This document shows, piece by piece, positions 1 through 9,505 of a stretch of DNA of 64,000 nucleotides (positions are counted from its first letter, which is position 1; the number at the start of each line of letters is the position of its first letter). Made by a program: the position numbers and the translations under genes. This DNA comes from Clostridium cadaveris (GTDB lineage Bacteria > Bacillota > Clostridia > Clostridiales > Clostridiaceae). The notes beneath the pieces were generated by a model that ran no database searches, had not been told where the DNA came from, and was given only the letters and a program-made list of their open reading frames with translations. Location of the stretch: assembly GCF_020911725.1 (NCBI RefSeq), contig NZ_CP076620.1:3051001-3115000 (forward strand), read 5' to 3'.

Positions 1-2078
1 TCATTTGTGAATACGATAGCCTTTTCTTTTGCAGCTACAGATAATACTTTATATCTACATTGATTTTCTTCACATGCTATTTTTAGTATTTCCTCTAATT
101 CACAATGCTGCTGAATTTTTATCCCTATGTTTAATGCTAATGAAGTTGATATATTATTTATCACACCTACATTTACACTATCTGCAATAACTTCCCCAAT
201 TCCTTCTAGAGATCCCATATCAACAAGTAAAATAATATTTTTTAAATGAGTATTTTCTTCTATAAACTTATTTAACTTATCACTAATTTTTTCAACAGAT
301 GTATTTAAAGGCATATCAATTGCTTCAAATATATATGATGATAATAAAGAATTCGCCGCATCAGCTATTGAACTAGCTGTAGAATATCCATGACTTAAAA
401 TTATGCCTATAGTATCTTGCGACCTTAAATCTTTGTTATAAAAATTGATATTTATCATAAGAAATATAATGTTCATTTCATTCAGTCTTATATTTATATT
501 TGATTGTATTTGCTTGACAATCATATCAGTAAGAATATACTCATTAGGCATATTTTCACACATTCTTGTTAAGCATTCTCTTATTTCCTTACGATTATCC
601 TGTTCCCATTGCTTAAGCACTGAGTTATTTTTTTGATAAGAAATTATCATTCTAGTCAAAACATAAGCGCAGTTTAAAGGCAAGTTTATGCTTTTGGCTG
701 ATTTCACAGCATTTAAGACCTCTAAAACAATCTTTTCCATTGCTTTTAATCTGGCATCATAATAAGTTTCCTTAAATATTAAAATATCGTAATAGTATCT
801 AAGTGCTTTATGACCATGTTCTAAAAACTTAGAAAATGGCTGCATTTCTAATACATACTCATTATAAGCATTTAACATTTGATCCCACATTATAAGGATT
901 CTATTGTTTTTCGATTCCTTTTCAATGCTATCTATGCGTATTATATTGTCCTCATCCTTAGATACCTTATCTACTGTAATCTGATTCATCATATTAATAG
1001 GCAAATGATACAAGTAGACATTTACAAAAGTAGAAGAAGTACATTCTGAGAATGCATTTGCACATATAGATTTTACGCATTTGTTTAATTCATTTATGTT
1101 ATTTTCAAAATGGTATTCCATCAAAAATTGAATTAATTTTTCTGATATATATATTGAGCGATCCAATCTGTTTTGCTCTTCTTTAAAAAATTTTATAATG
1201 AACTCCAAACGTTCATCATCATTTCTATCTCTTAAAGAAGGAATGTTGCATATTATAGGAATATTCAACACTAAACTTTGTGACAAAGAGTCGTATGGGT
1301 TCTTTGTAGTACTTAAAATTATTCTTGTATTTCCTTCTACAAGGACTTTGTCATCACCAAATCTTGTAAATTTAGAACTGCTTATATATTCCGACAATTT
1401 TTCTTGGCATTTCTCAGTTAAATTAGAAGCATCTTGAATACATAATATTCCTCCCTCTGCTTCATCTATCAATCCCTTCTGCATAACCTTTTCTTTTTCA
1501 TCATACTTTCCAAAAATTTCTTCCATTTGTTTCTGTGCATCTTCTCCTTTGAAGATACGTTTTTTTACTAATGAAGATTGTTTCTGTGTAGGTATTTGAT
1601 TCATGCAAAATTCATGAATAAGTTTTACTAAATAAGATTTTCCACTTCCTTTTTCCCCATATAAAATAATTGGAAGACCTCCCTGTGGATATAGAAGCGC
1701 GGATTTCATTTGTGAAATACAGTAATTTAAACTTCCATCACATCCTATGGCTTTTTGAAAATCCTTTAAATTAGGACTGTTTTGATTTAATTCCTCTCTC
1801 AATTCAGCTAAGCTTAAATATTCAGACATTTTCATTTCTATCTGATATTTTTTTTCAATCTCATTTTTGTCTATGTAATAAACTGGTCTTGAACTAATCT
1901 TTATCACTTCATTCTCTTTTACAAGATCATTTAAATATTGTGATGTTAAAGATCTAGATATATTTAATGCCTTACTTATGTTGATAGTAGTGAATCCAGA
2001 CATTTGTTCCATATTAAAGTTACGGCTTAGCTTACGAAGATATTGGATTATCTGAATTTTAGAAGCTGTATAACTCAT
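1..2078 (-). CDS. LevR-like PTS-linked transcriptional regulator (3' end outside window)
   Basis: The frame is open for 692 codons from an ATG at 2078 (RBS AGGGGTGG) to the left edge, so the C-terminus is missing. Visible order: winged HTH (about residues 1-70), AAA+ domain with intact Walker A GEKGSGKS (141-148), a poorly conserved middle that may hold a PRD, then a mannose-type EIIA domain with candidate phospho-His563 in LSHGYSTA. This order matches LevR-family sigma-54 activators, which answer to PTS phosphorylation and usually control mannose-class PTS operons. Two features are odd: the GAFTGA sigma-54 contact loop is absent (IFGKYDEKEKVM stands where it should be) and Walker B reads GGILCIQD instead of GGxLFLDE. 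Sigma-54 activation is therefore doubtful. No PTS genes are in the window; they may lie to the left. Confidence 0.85.
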   Translation of the reverse strand, partial: MSYTASKIQIIQYLRKLSRNFNMEQMSGFTTINISKALNISRSLTSQYLNDLVKENEVIKISSRPVYYIDKNEIEKKYQIEMKMSEYLSLAELREELNQNSPNLKDFQKAIGCDGSLNYCISQMKSALLYPQGGLPIILYGEKGSGKSYLVKLIHEFCMNQIPTQKQSSLVKKRIFKGEDAQKQMEEIFGKYDEKEKVMQKGLIDEAEGGILCIQDASNLTEKCQEKLSEYISSSKFTRFGDDKVLVEGNTRIILSTTKNPYDSLSQSLVLNIPIICNIPSLRDRNDDERLEFIIKFFKEEQNRLDRSIYISEKLIQFLMEYHFENNINELNKCVKSICANAFSECTSSTFVNVYLYHLPINMMNQITVDKVSKDEDNIIRIDSIEKESKNNRILIMWDQMLNAYNEYVLEMQPFSKFLEHGHKALRYYYDILIFKETYYDARLKAMEKIVLEVLNAVKSAKSINLPLNCAYVLTRMIISYQKNNSVLKQWEQDNRKEIRECLTRMCENMPNEYILTDMIVKQIQSNINIRLNEMNIIFLMININFYNKDLRSQDTIGIILSHGYSTASSIADAANSLLSSYIFEAIDMPLNTSVEKISDKLNKFIEENTHLKNIILLVDMGSLEGIGEVIADSVNVGVINNISTSLALNIGIKIQQHCELEEILKIACEENQCRYKVLSVAAKEKAIVFTN

Positions 2079-2097
2079 ATAACCACCCCTCTTTCCA

Positions 2098-2119
2098 ATA
2101 TCGTTTTCTTCTACGATAT
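2098..2119. promoter_or_regulatory. Inverted repeat just upstream of the LevR-like gene
   Basis: ATATCGT (2098-2104) and ACGATAT (2113-2119) form a perfect 7-bp inverted repeat with an 8-bp spacer, 20 bases before the start codon at 2078 and next to its RBS. It could be an autoregulatory operator or a leader hairpin. No poly-U follows, so it is not a terminator. Confidence 0.4.
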
Positions 2120-2166
2120 CATTATAAATTTGCTTTTATTCTGAGTCTTTAGTTCTATAAATTTTC

Positions 2167-2314
2167 AACACTACCTACCAATTTTATTTTATTTTAAACA
2201 CTATGCATTTTTCAACATAAAATAGTGTTTAATTGTCCAACACTGTCTAATTCTATCTTGTAGTGTCAAATTTTCAATAAATGCTTATTTTATCTCTAAA
2301 TTTTATAAACACTA
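2167..2314. promoter_or_regulatory. Six-copy TAGTGTT heptamer cluster
   Basis: TAGTGTT or a one-mismatch variant occurs at 2167-2173, 2197-2203, 2239-2245 and 2308-2314 (minus strand) and at 2223-2229 and 2261-2267 (plus strand). Copies two and three form an 11-bp perfect inverted repeat, TTAAACACTAT / ATAGTGTTTAA (2194-2204 and 2222-2232). The cluster fills the upstream region of the LevR-like gene and may be its control region. That function is inferred from position only; the region is AT-rich. Confidence 0.35.
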
Positions 2315-2400
2315 TCTTTTAAACTGAAATAAGTTATATTTTTGATATCCTCATTTCAACAGAAAAATAAATTAAATATTTATATAATATTTGTCACAAG

Positions 2401-2446
2401 AAAAAGGAGCAAGAACTTCCGAGGGGGGAAACTTGCTCCTTTTTTA
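2401..2446 (-). terminator. Rho-independent terminator (bidirectional)
   Basis: GGAGCAAG (2406-2413) pairs with CTTGCTCC (2432-2439), with a further TTCC/GGAA stem inside and U-runs on both strands. It lies downstream of the ABC exporter operon ending at 2569 and separates it from the LevR-like gene. Confidence 0.8.
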
Positions 2447-2568
2447 TACAATTAAAAACTCATACTCAATTTTAAATTCTTTTATTTGAAATTATTTTAA
2501 AACTTCTAAATCCTAGTTAATGCTATCTTATTTTTTATCGCTTAATTATTCACTATTTACTCTTATAT

Positions 2569-4239
2569 CTACTTAACGTCTCTCTTTACAAAAGATATAA
2601 AGGAAATTGCAAGTAGTATAGCTGCAAATATTAGAAGATATGCAGCTCCGAAGTTTGGATCCAAATTTACTCCAAATTGCTGCTTTATCATTCCCACTAT
2701 TATAGAATCACCATAGAAGTTTGATAAATTCATGTATGGGAATATTGTTTTTGTCACCCATTTCATATTTAATCCTGTAAGCATAAGAGTAGCAGGTGAA
2801 CTTCCTAAATACATCATCATAGTTAAACCTACTGATAATGCTGTATTTCTAGTTATTGTTGATAAAGTTATTGCAACTGCAATTATAAATATAAGACTTA
2901 TGCTTGAGAACATTAGCTTTGGTATTATCGAAGCAATATAATTCTTTTCTACTATGCTTCCTCCTACAAAGCTTATTACATTGGTTCCAAATCCCTTAAA
3001 TCCATAAGTTATTCCACTTGATATTATAAGCATTCCCACACTTAATATAAGAGTTGTGTAGCCTACAATAAGTACTGCCATAAGTTTTGAGAACAAGAAT
3101 TTCCATCTTGATACTGGTCTTATCATAAGAAGCCTTACTGTTCCAGTAGAAAACTCTGATGATACAATACCACCTGCTATTATTATAGAGACAACTATTA
3201 TTACAGATACATACATTAAATATAGTTGGTCTACAGAACTTCTAGCATCTTTTTGGAATTTAATTTGTGGCACTTCATTTTTCAAACTATACCAATTAAG
3301 CTCTATCTCTTCTTTTATCTTTTTCTGTTTATCTTCAAAATCTTTTTTATAAGTTTCATATGTCATACCTCTTGAAATTTGATGGCTATATTGCTGATTG
3401 AATCTTTCTTCATCTAGCATGGCCTCCATCTGAGAATCATACTTGAATCCTATATCTTTTATAGTATTACTCTTCCAATCATTATTGTCATAAGCTATTT
3501 TATTGTTATATCTATATTGAGTTGCTTCAAGTCTTCCTTCTGTAGCCTTTAATTGTGCTTTTGCACTTTCTAAAACTGCTTTTAAATCATTCTTCTTAGG
3601 ATCAGCTTTTATAGCATCTTCCATAGTCTTTATATTCTCTTTTTGTTTATTTACTGATTCTTTCATCGATTTTATGTTAGCATCTAAATAAGACATAAAA
3701 TCATTCTTTACTATACCGTCCTTTAGTTTTGGATTACTCTTATTTAGTATCTTTAACTCTTCTTGCAACTCTTCTTTAGACATTGAACTAAATATCTGTA
3801 TCTTTTCTGATCCAAAATAATCTGGTATATCTTTTGTCTCATGTCCATCTAATATAGCTTGAATTGTTATTATTGAAACTTCATTTTCAAACCATTGATT
3901 TACACTATCAGATCTCCAGTCGTCATAGGATATATTGTTGTCTATAAGAATGTTTAACTTTTCTTTTTCCTTGCTTCTTATTGCTTTAAGAAGCTGATTA
4001 TTCTTGGTATTTCCTTCCTTCTCCAAATTTTTATTATCCATATCTAAATATTCAAGCTGTGATTTATAATGCTCTATATAGGAATTTGAATTTCTTTCTT
4101 TTTCACTGATAAACTTTATAGCTCCTGGAATAGCAAGAGCTGATATAAGTATTAAAATTAAAATTACTTTTGTACCAACTTTTTTGTATTGCTTTATCAG
4201 TTCATTCTTCGTAAGAATACCTATCTTTCTCATTTTCAT
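2569..4239 (-). CDS. ABC-2 type transporter permease
   Basis: This 556-residue membrane subunit has one TM segment near residues 24-44, a large hydrophilic and partly coiled-coil region (about 50-335), then five or six TM segments to the C-terminus. That topology is typical of BcrB/ABC-2 permeases with an extracytoplasmic insertion. It follows the ATP-binding gene by 42 bases on the same strand, so the two form one exporter. The KEEGRLEATQYRYNN-like helical stretch suggests an extended extracellular module that may capture a ligand. Related systems give resistance to peptide antibiotics or export small molecules; the substrate cannot be told here, and no two-component regulator is adjacent. 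Confidence 0.85.
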   Translation of the reverse strand: MKMRKIGILTKNELIKQYKKVGTKVILILILISALAIPGAIKFISEKERNSNSYIEHYKSQLEYLDMDNKNLEKEGNTKNNQLLKAIRSKEKEKLNILIDNNISYDDWRSDSVNQWFENEVSIITIQAILDGHETKDIPDYFGSEKIQIFSSMSKEELQEELKILNKSNPKLKDGIVKNDFMSYLDANIKSMKESVNKQKENIKTMEDAIKADPKKNDLKAVLESAKAQLKATEGRLEATQYRYNNKIAYDNNDWKSNTIKDIGFKYDSQMEAMLDEERFNQQYSHQISRGMTYETYKKDFEDKQKKIKEEIELNWYSLKNEVPQIKFQKDARSSVDQLYLMYVSVIIVVSIIIAGGIVSSEFSTGTVRLLMIRPVSRWKFLFSKLMAVLIVGYTTLILSVGMLIISSGITYGFKGFGTNVISFVGGSIVEKNYIASIIPKLMFSSISLIFIIAVAITLSTITRNTALSVGLTMMMYLGSSPATLMLTGLNMKWVTKTIFPYMNLSNFYGDSIIVGMIKQQFGVNLDPNFGAAYLLIFAAILLAISFISFVKRDVK

Positions 4240-4281
4240 TCTCCTTTTATAACTAAGATATATTACCTAATATCATTTTTA

Positions 4282-5211
4282 TTAAGATATTTGATCCTTA
4301 GACCCCTTTGTAACTTCCATAAACTCATCTTCAAGAGTTTTAGAATTTATAGCCATTTCATAAACCAAAATATCTACATTTATTAGAAGTTTATTTATCT
4401 TAGCTATCTCTTCACGAGAACAGTTTAATCTAAGCTTTTCATCATGTTTTTCAACCTTCATATCTTTATATTCATCTTTTATAACTTCTATGGTTTTATC
4501 AGTATCTGAGACATCTAAAGAATACAAGTTAACATCCTTACTTTTCTTCTTTATGTCCTTTAAAGACCTTATGTCGATTATCTTTCCATTATCTATTATT
4601 CCAACTCTGTCACACATAAGCTCCATTTCACTTAAAAGATGGCTGGATACTAAAACAGCAAGTCCTTCGTTTTCAGCAAGCTCTCTAAGATTATCTCTAA
4701 GTTCCTTTATACCTACTGGGTCTAATCCATTGGTAGGTTCATCCAATATAAGAAGCTTAGGCTTATGTAGTAAAGCTTGAGCAACTCCTAGTCTCTGTCT
4801 CATTCCTAGGGAATATTTTTTAACTTTATCATCTATACGATTTTCAAGCTTTACCATCTTTACGGTTTCATCTATTCTATCTTTTGATACTGTTCCATGC
4901 ATTTTTCCATAAATTTTCAAGTTATCTCTTCCGCTTAAATATCCGTACATCTCAGGATTTTCTATAATCCCCCCAACATTTTCTAAAGCACCTTCAAAAT
5001 CCTTTTTTACATTTTTTCCGCCTATAAAAATTTCTCCTTCATCGATACTTAAAAGACCTGTTATCATTTTTATAGTCGTAGTCTTACCAGCTCCATTGGG
5101 TCCTAAAAAGCCAAATATCTCTCCTGAATTTACTGTAAAACTAATATTGTCTACGGCTTTTTTCTTCCCCATTGTTTTACTGACATTTTTCAATTCTAAT
5201 ATAGTCGCCAT
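4282..5211 (-). CDS. ABC transporter ATP-binding protein (BcrA-like)
   Basis: A 309-residue nucleotide-binding subunit with Walker A GPNGAGKTT (37-45), signature SLGMRQR (134-140) and Walker B LLILDEPTNG (from 153), followed by an H-loop in VLVSSHLL. The C-terminal 90 residues form the extra domain common in BcrA/NatA-type exporters. It is the first gene of a two-gene operon with the permease at 2569-4239 and would power export. The start ATG is preceded by GAGGTG. Function as an exporter ATPase is secure; bacitracin-like resistance is only a family analogy. Confidence 0.92.
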   Translation of the reverse strand: MATILELKNVSKTMGKKKAVDNISFTVNSGEIFGFLGPNGAGKTTTIKMITGLLSIDEGEIFIGGKNVKKDFEGALENVGGIIENPEMYGYLSGRDNLKIYGKMHGTVSKDRIDETVKMVKLENRIDDKVKKYSLGMRQRLGVAQALLHKPKLLILDEPTNGLDPVGIKELRDNLRELAENEGLAVLVSSHLLSEMELMCDRVGIIDNGKIIDIRSLKDIKKKSKDVNLYSLDVSDTDKTIEVIKDEYKDMKVEKHDEKLRLNCSREEIAKINKLLINVDILVYEMAINSKTLEDEFMEVTKGSKDQIS

Positions 5212-5346
5212 AATTCACCTCATAAAATTATTACTCTTTTAATTATATCTTATAGTATTCCCATTTAGTAAGCACCTTTAATAGCTTTTAAGAAACTCTT
5301 TAGGAATATTTAAGATTTGCGGGAAACTTAATCTATTTAGTTCAAA

Positions 5347-5374
5347 AAAATACAGAGGATCTATCCCCTGTATC
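5347..5374 (-). terminator. Terminator of pepF
   Basis: ATACAGAGG (5350-5358) pairs with CCCCTGTAT (5365-5373), allowing one G-U pair, and the minus-strand transcript continues into a U7 run. It begins 9 bases after the pepF stop. Confidence 0.8.
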
Positions 5375-5381
5375 TTATATT

Positions 5382-7160
5382 TTATAACTGACAAAACTTT
5401 TCTATATCTTTTCTTATTATATCTAAAGAACTTCTCCAGAAGTTTATGTCATGAACATCTATTCCTGCAAATTTTGTTACATCATAAATATTTGCTTTTC
5501 CCGTTAAAGATAGGATTTTGTTATACTTTTCTACAAAAGCGTCTCCTTCTTTTAGATACTGACTATATAATCCCTTTGCAAATAATAATCCGAAAGCATA
5601 TGGGAAGTTGTAGAAGTTCCTCTCTGTAAAGTAGTAATGTGGCTTATGAATCCATGCATATGGATCTAATGTTGTTTCATCAATAGCTTCGCCATAAGCT
5701 TCCTTTTCTGCACAAACCATTATTTCTTTTATTTCATCAACAGATAAGTCTCCATTCTTTCTTCTTTCAAATACTTCTTTTTCAAATAAGAATCTAGCAT
5801 ATATATCAACTATAACTGATGCACAGTTTACAAGTTCTGCTCCAAGTATTCCTAAAGCCTCTTCCTTGTCTGCATCCTTTAAAGCAGCATTTCTTACCAT
5901 AGTTTCTGAGAATATTGATGCTGTTTCTGCCAAAGGCATTGGATATTTTGTATTAAGTATGTCCTCTGCTCCTAAAATCATTCCATGATAAGCATGTCCA
6001 AGTTCATGAGCTAATGTACATACATTTTTAAAGCTTCCACTGAAACTACAAAGTATCCTGCTTTGCTTTATTACATGAAGGTTTGAGCAGAACGCTCCTC
6101 CTCTTTTCCCATCTCTTACCTCTGAATCTATCCATCTATCATTAAAAGCTCTTTCGGCCATAGCTCCCATATCTTTAGAAAATGAAGAAAAATGTTTTAC
6201 TATAAAGTCTCTAGTCTCTTCATAAGTATACTCCTTTTCTGATGTGCTTATTGGAGCCATAATATCGTAATAAGGAAGTTTATCTTTATGGCCTAAAAGC
6301 TGCGCTTTCTTTCTAAAATATTTTTGGAAATCATTTAAGCTTTCTTTCATAGCTTCCAACATAGAATTTAAAGTTTCTTCATCCATTCTTGCATCTATAA
6401 GAGTTTTGCTAAGAGGAGATTTGTATCCTTTCATATCACATACAGTGATTACCTCACCCTTTATTCCATTTAATGCTGATGCAACGCCTTCTTCTATGAC
6501 TTTGTTACTTTTTCTTTCAGCTTCTGACGCAATCTTTCTCAAGGTCTTGTCAGAACTGAATTGCATATTCTTCACTTTATTTATACTTAAGATTTCTTCT
6601 TTACCGTCTATAGTTATGGGAACCATATGATTTGAAGTTAAAGTATTTCTTAGGTTTTCCCAAGAGCTTGAGCCTGTAAGAGCCATTTTAGATAAGGCAA
6701 CTTCAACTTCTTCACTAAGCATATAATCATTCTTACTATCTAATTCTTTTATTATGAACTCATGATTTTTTAGTTCTTCTGACGCATTTATTATTTCATC
6801 TATATTCTCTAATTTTCCTAGCCATTTTATAAATACAACTTGAACATTCTTAGTCAATGTCTCCTTTTGCTTAAGTACTACAGATGCTTTCTTTGCTTCA
6901 CTATTTTTTGCATTTGCTGATAGAGTTAATCTTGAAAAAGATGAAAGTCTTCCCAAAAGAGATGTATATTCTCTATTTAAATTTAAATACTCTTCCATCT
7001 TTCTAACCGCATCTTCTGTAGTATTTAAATTGTTTTTAGCCCAATTATTTATCTCATTAATTTTATCATCTAAAGCTTTCATACCTGAGATAAAATCTTC
7101 TCCTTGAAAACTGCTATATAGCTGGCTTAAATCCCAACTCATATTTAATTCCTCGCTCAT
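5382..7160 (-). CDS. pepF: Oligoendopeptidase F
   Basis: A 592-residue M3B-family zinc metallopeptidase that cleaves cytoplasmic oligopeptides, probably for peptide recycling. The zinc site HELGH lies at 385-389 in LAHELGHAYHG, and the downstream third ligand region follows in the PMPLAETAS stretch. Length (about 600) and lack of a signal peptide match PepF. The start ATG has an AAGGAGG site seven bases upstream. The gene is monocistronic, with its own terminator, between the ABC exporter and an aldehyde dehydrogenase on the same strand. Confidence 0.95.
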   Translation of the reverse strand: MSEELNMSWDLSQLYSSFQGEDFISGMKALDDKINEINNWAKNNLNTTEDAVRKMEEYLNLNREYTSLLGRLSSFSRLTLSANAKNSEAKKASVVLKQKETLTKNVQVVFIKWLGKLENIDEIINASEELKNHEFIIKELDSKNDYMLSEEVEVALSKMALTGSSSWENLRNTLTSNHMVPITIDGKEEILSINKVKNMQFSSDKTLRKIASEAERKSNKVIEEGVASALNGIKGEVITVCDMKGYKSPLSKTLIDARMDEETLNSMLEAMKESLNDFQKYFRKKAQLLGHKDKLPYYDIMAPISTSEKEYTYEETRDFIVKHFSSFSKDMGAMAERAFNDRWIDSEVRDGKRGGAFCSNLHVIKQSRILCSFSGSFKNVCTLAHELGHAYHGMILGAEDILNTKYPMPLAETASIFSETMVRNAALKDADKEEALGILGAELVNCASVIVDIYARFLFEKEVFERRKNGDLSVDEIKEIMVCAEKEAYGEAIDETTLDPYAWIHKPHYYFTERNFYNFPYAFGLLFAKGLYSQYLKEGDAFVEKYNKILSLTGKANIYDVTKFAGIDVHDINFWRSSLDIIRKDIEKFCQL

Positions 7161-7294
7161 AGTTATTCCTCCTTGATTCCATATTGTGTTAACTAAATTA
7201 TATCATTGATATTCTTTTATTTATGGTTTTAGGAGTACAGTTTTAGAAATTGCATATCAGTTTTTATCCTTTGAAGCTAGAATATATTAGGTTC

Positions 7295-8668
7295 TTAGCC
7301 CATAATCTTTTTTAACCACTTAAGCTTTCCAGCATATGGCGCATATCTAAATCTTATATCAAGTAAATTACTCTTCTTTATAATAGATTTATAATGAGTA
7401 AATGTATCAAAAGAAGCTTTTCCATGATAGGCACCCATTCCGCTTGCACCTACTCCACCAAAAGGCACATGGTGAGATGCTACATGTATTATTGTATCAT
7501 TTATACATCCACCGCCAGATGTTGTCTTTATCATCATATTTTTCTCTTTGTCTTTGCTTTTAGTAAAATAATAAAATGCTAATGGTTTTTCTTTTCCCCT
7601 AAGCTTATCAATAACCTCTTCAATAGTTGAAAACTCTAAAACAGGCATTATAGGTCCAAATATTTCATCCTTCATTATCTCATAATCCCATTCAACATTA
7701 TCTATTATTGTTGGTGATATATATCTTGTTTCTTTATCATATACCCCACCTATAACCACATTGCCTTTCTTTAAATAAGAAATAAGCCTGTCAAACTGTC
7801 TATCATTTATAATTCGTGGATAATCAGGACTTATATTAGGATTTTCACCATAAAACTCAGTGATATAATACCCCATTCTATCAAGAAGCTTATATTTTAC
7901 ATCCTTTTGCACCCATAAATAATCTGGTGCAACGCATGTTTGTCCACAGTTTAAAAATTTTCCCCAAACTATTCTCTTAGCAGCTAAATCTATATTTGCA
8001 TCACTGTCAACTATACATGGACTTTTCCCTCCAAGCTCTAAAGTTACTGGAGTTAGATTCTTAGATGCTGATTCCATGACTACCTTTCCTACAGTAGTTC
8101 CTCCCGTAAAAAATATATAATCATATCTTTCCTTTAAAATATTTTGTATGGATTCACGTCCACCTTCTCTTTCAACTACTGATACATAATTTACCTTAAA
8201 AGTATCTTCTATTATTTTCTCCATGATTTCTGAAGTTGCCTTAGAATATTTTGATGGCTTTATAACAGCGCAGTTTCCTGCTGCAATTGCTCCAACTAAT
8301 GGTGACATAGTAAGTTGAAATGGATAATTCCATGGTGACATTATAAGAACTACTCCATATGGATTAGGGTATCTATAGCTGTAGGATAAGAAATGAACCA
8401 TTGGTGTTCTCTTTCTCTTTGGTTTTGCCCAAGATCGTAACTTTTTTATTGATAAATCGATTTCATCTATGACAAGACCTATTTCTGTTTCGTAAGATTC
8501 AAACTTAGACTTTCTTAAATCTTGCCAAAGTGCATCATATAGATTTTCTTCATATGCTAAAATACTATTTTTTAATTTCTTAAGCATTGCAATTCTAAAA
8601 CTAACGTCTAAGGTTTCACCTTGATTGTAGTACTTTCTCTGAGATTCTACTATTTCATTTAAATTCAC
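7295..8668 (-). CDS. Aldehyde dehydrogenase (class 3 / coniferyl-fatty aldehyde type)
   Basis: A 457-residue NAD(P)-dependent aldehyde dehydrogenase. The catalytic Cys is in NCGQTCVAPDY, the general-base Glu in TLELGGKSP, and the cofactor-binding Asn in MSPWNYP. The short length and the APDY motif place it with the class 3 group that oxidises medium/long-chain or aromatic aldehydes. The open frame extends to 8788, but AGGAGG seven bases before GTG at 8668 and a promoter overlapping 8788 show the real start is this GTG. Transcription appears to start near 8753, giving a short leader that carries a strong hairpin. The physiological substrate is unknown. Confidence 0.9.
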   Translation of the reverse strand: MNLNEIVESQRKYYNQGETLDVSFRIAMLKKLKNSILAYEENLYDALWQDLRKSKFESYETEIGLVIDEIDLSIKKLRSWAKPKRKRTPMVHFLSYSYRYPNPYGVVLIMSPWNYPFQLTMSPLVGAIAAGNCAVIKPSKYSKATSEIMEKIIEDTFKVNYVSVVEREGGRESIQNILKERYDYIFFTGGTTVGKVVMESASKNLTPVTLELGGKSPCIVDSDANIDLAAKRIVWGKFLNCGQTCVAPDYLWVQKDVKYKLLDRMGYYITEFYGENPNISPDYPRIINDRQFDRLISYLKKGNVVIGGVYDKETRYISPTIIDNVEWDYEIMKDEIFGPIMPVLEFSTIEEVIDKLRGKEKPLAFYYFTKSKDKEKNMMIKTTSGGGCINDTIIHVASHHVPFGGVGASGMGAYHGKASFDTFTHYKSIIKKSNLLDIRFRYAPYAGKLKWLKKIMG

Positions 8669-8704
8669 GGCTAGCCCTCCTATAAAATATAATACAATAG
8701 CATT

Positions 8705-8739
8705 AGACCAGCCCCAACTAAGCACATCAAGGCTGGTCT
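8705..8739 (-). promoter_or_regulatory. Leader hairpin of the aldehyde dehydrogenase gene
   Basis: AGACCAGCC (8705-8713) and GGCTGGTCT (8731-8739) form a perfect 9-bp GC-rich stem with a 17-base loop. The stem lies between the predicted transcription start (about 8753) and the GTG start. No U-run follows it on the minus strand, so it is more likely an operator or an mRNA 5' stem than a terminator. Confidence 0.5.
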
Positions 8740-8759
8740 TACTACTTAATTTGCTACTA

Positions 8760-8788
8760 ATTATATTATCTCTACCATATAAAGTCAA
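8760..8788 (-). promoter_or_regulatory. Sigma-A promoter of the aldehyde dehydrogenase gene
   Basis: On the minus strand TTGACT (8788-8783), a 17-bp spacer and TATAAT (8765-8760) make a near-consensus promoter. It lies between the stop of the upstream DUF3298 gene (8813) and the leader hairpin. Confidence 0.7.
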
Positions 8789-8812
8789 TATAGTTACCTT
8801 ATTAATTTCATC

Positions 8813-9505
8813 TTATGGCATATTATATTTAAGTCCTTCTTTTAATAAGTCATATTTTATTTCAAATTTAGGAATTCCTTTCACATATGGGGCTATTTCA
8901 TAAAGCTGATAATAAACTACCACTCCATTATTAGTCAAAAAGAATTCTGTATTATCTTTTATCCCCTTGAACTCATCTGGAAAGTATTCATTTTTATTTT
9001 TCTCTATCTGAGATGATATCTCTTTGTTTATTACTCCTTTAAAATCAAACTTTTCTTTAAATAAGTCCTTCAATATTATCTCTTTCCCCGAATTCTTATC
9101 TATATTTAAAGTCTTAAGAGTTGTAACCCCGTGAGCTCCTCCAGCATAATAATATCTGCTTACAGGAATGCTCAAAAGCTCCTTTCCATTATATGTGGTA
9201 CTAAAGTCCTGTTTTATAATAAATTTTATTCCTGCAAGGTTTTTACCATATTCCTCTGCTTCCTTTTGTACTTGATCTGCGAAATCTGATGATTCTCTTT
9301 TTATCTTATCATTGATTTGAGTTTGAAAATCTAAATTTTTAAGCCCTTCAATCTTGGGAATATCCATATATATATCGTAAAAATCACTCTTTTTAGAGAT
9401 AGTCTCTTTTCCTACACCTGCCAAATCCTTTTTGTCAAAACCACATATTATCATTACTAAACAAAGTACTGCAAAAAAACAACAAATCCATTTATTCTTT
9501 TTCAT
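8813..9505 (-). CDS. Secreted DUF3298 (RsiV/PdaC-like) protein
   Basis: A 230-residue protein with an N-terminal hydrophobic segment (about 5-22, signal peptide or anchor), then a PdaC-like (DUF4163) N-lobe and a DUF3298 C-lobe marked by YYYAGGAHG and the LKDLFKE stretch. The same two-domain unit forms the extracytoplasmic part of RsiV, the lysozyme-binding anti-sigma factor of Bacillus, and part of PdaC deacetylase. This protein has no cytoplasmic anti-sigma domain and no deacetylase domain, so it is the stand-alone form. It is divergent from the SigI/RsgI-like fusion gene at 9612. A cell-wall or lysozyme-sensing role is only an inference. Confidence 0.8.
   Translation of the reverse strand: MKKNKWICCFFAVLCLVMIICGFDKKDLAGVGKETISKKSDFYDIYMDIPKIEGLKNLDFQTQINDKIKRESSDFADQVQKEAEEYGKNLAGIKFIIKQDFSTTYNGKELLSIPVSRYYYAGGAHGVTTLKTLNIDKNSGKEIILKDLFKEKFDFKGVINKEISSQIEKNKNEYFPDEFKGIKDNTEFFLTNNGVVVYYQLYEIAPYVKGIPKFEIKYDLLKEGLKYNMP

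Noticed and set aside
445-636. Plus-strand open frame
   Set aside because: Antisense to the LevR-like gene, with no RBS and no family match.
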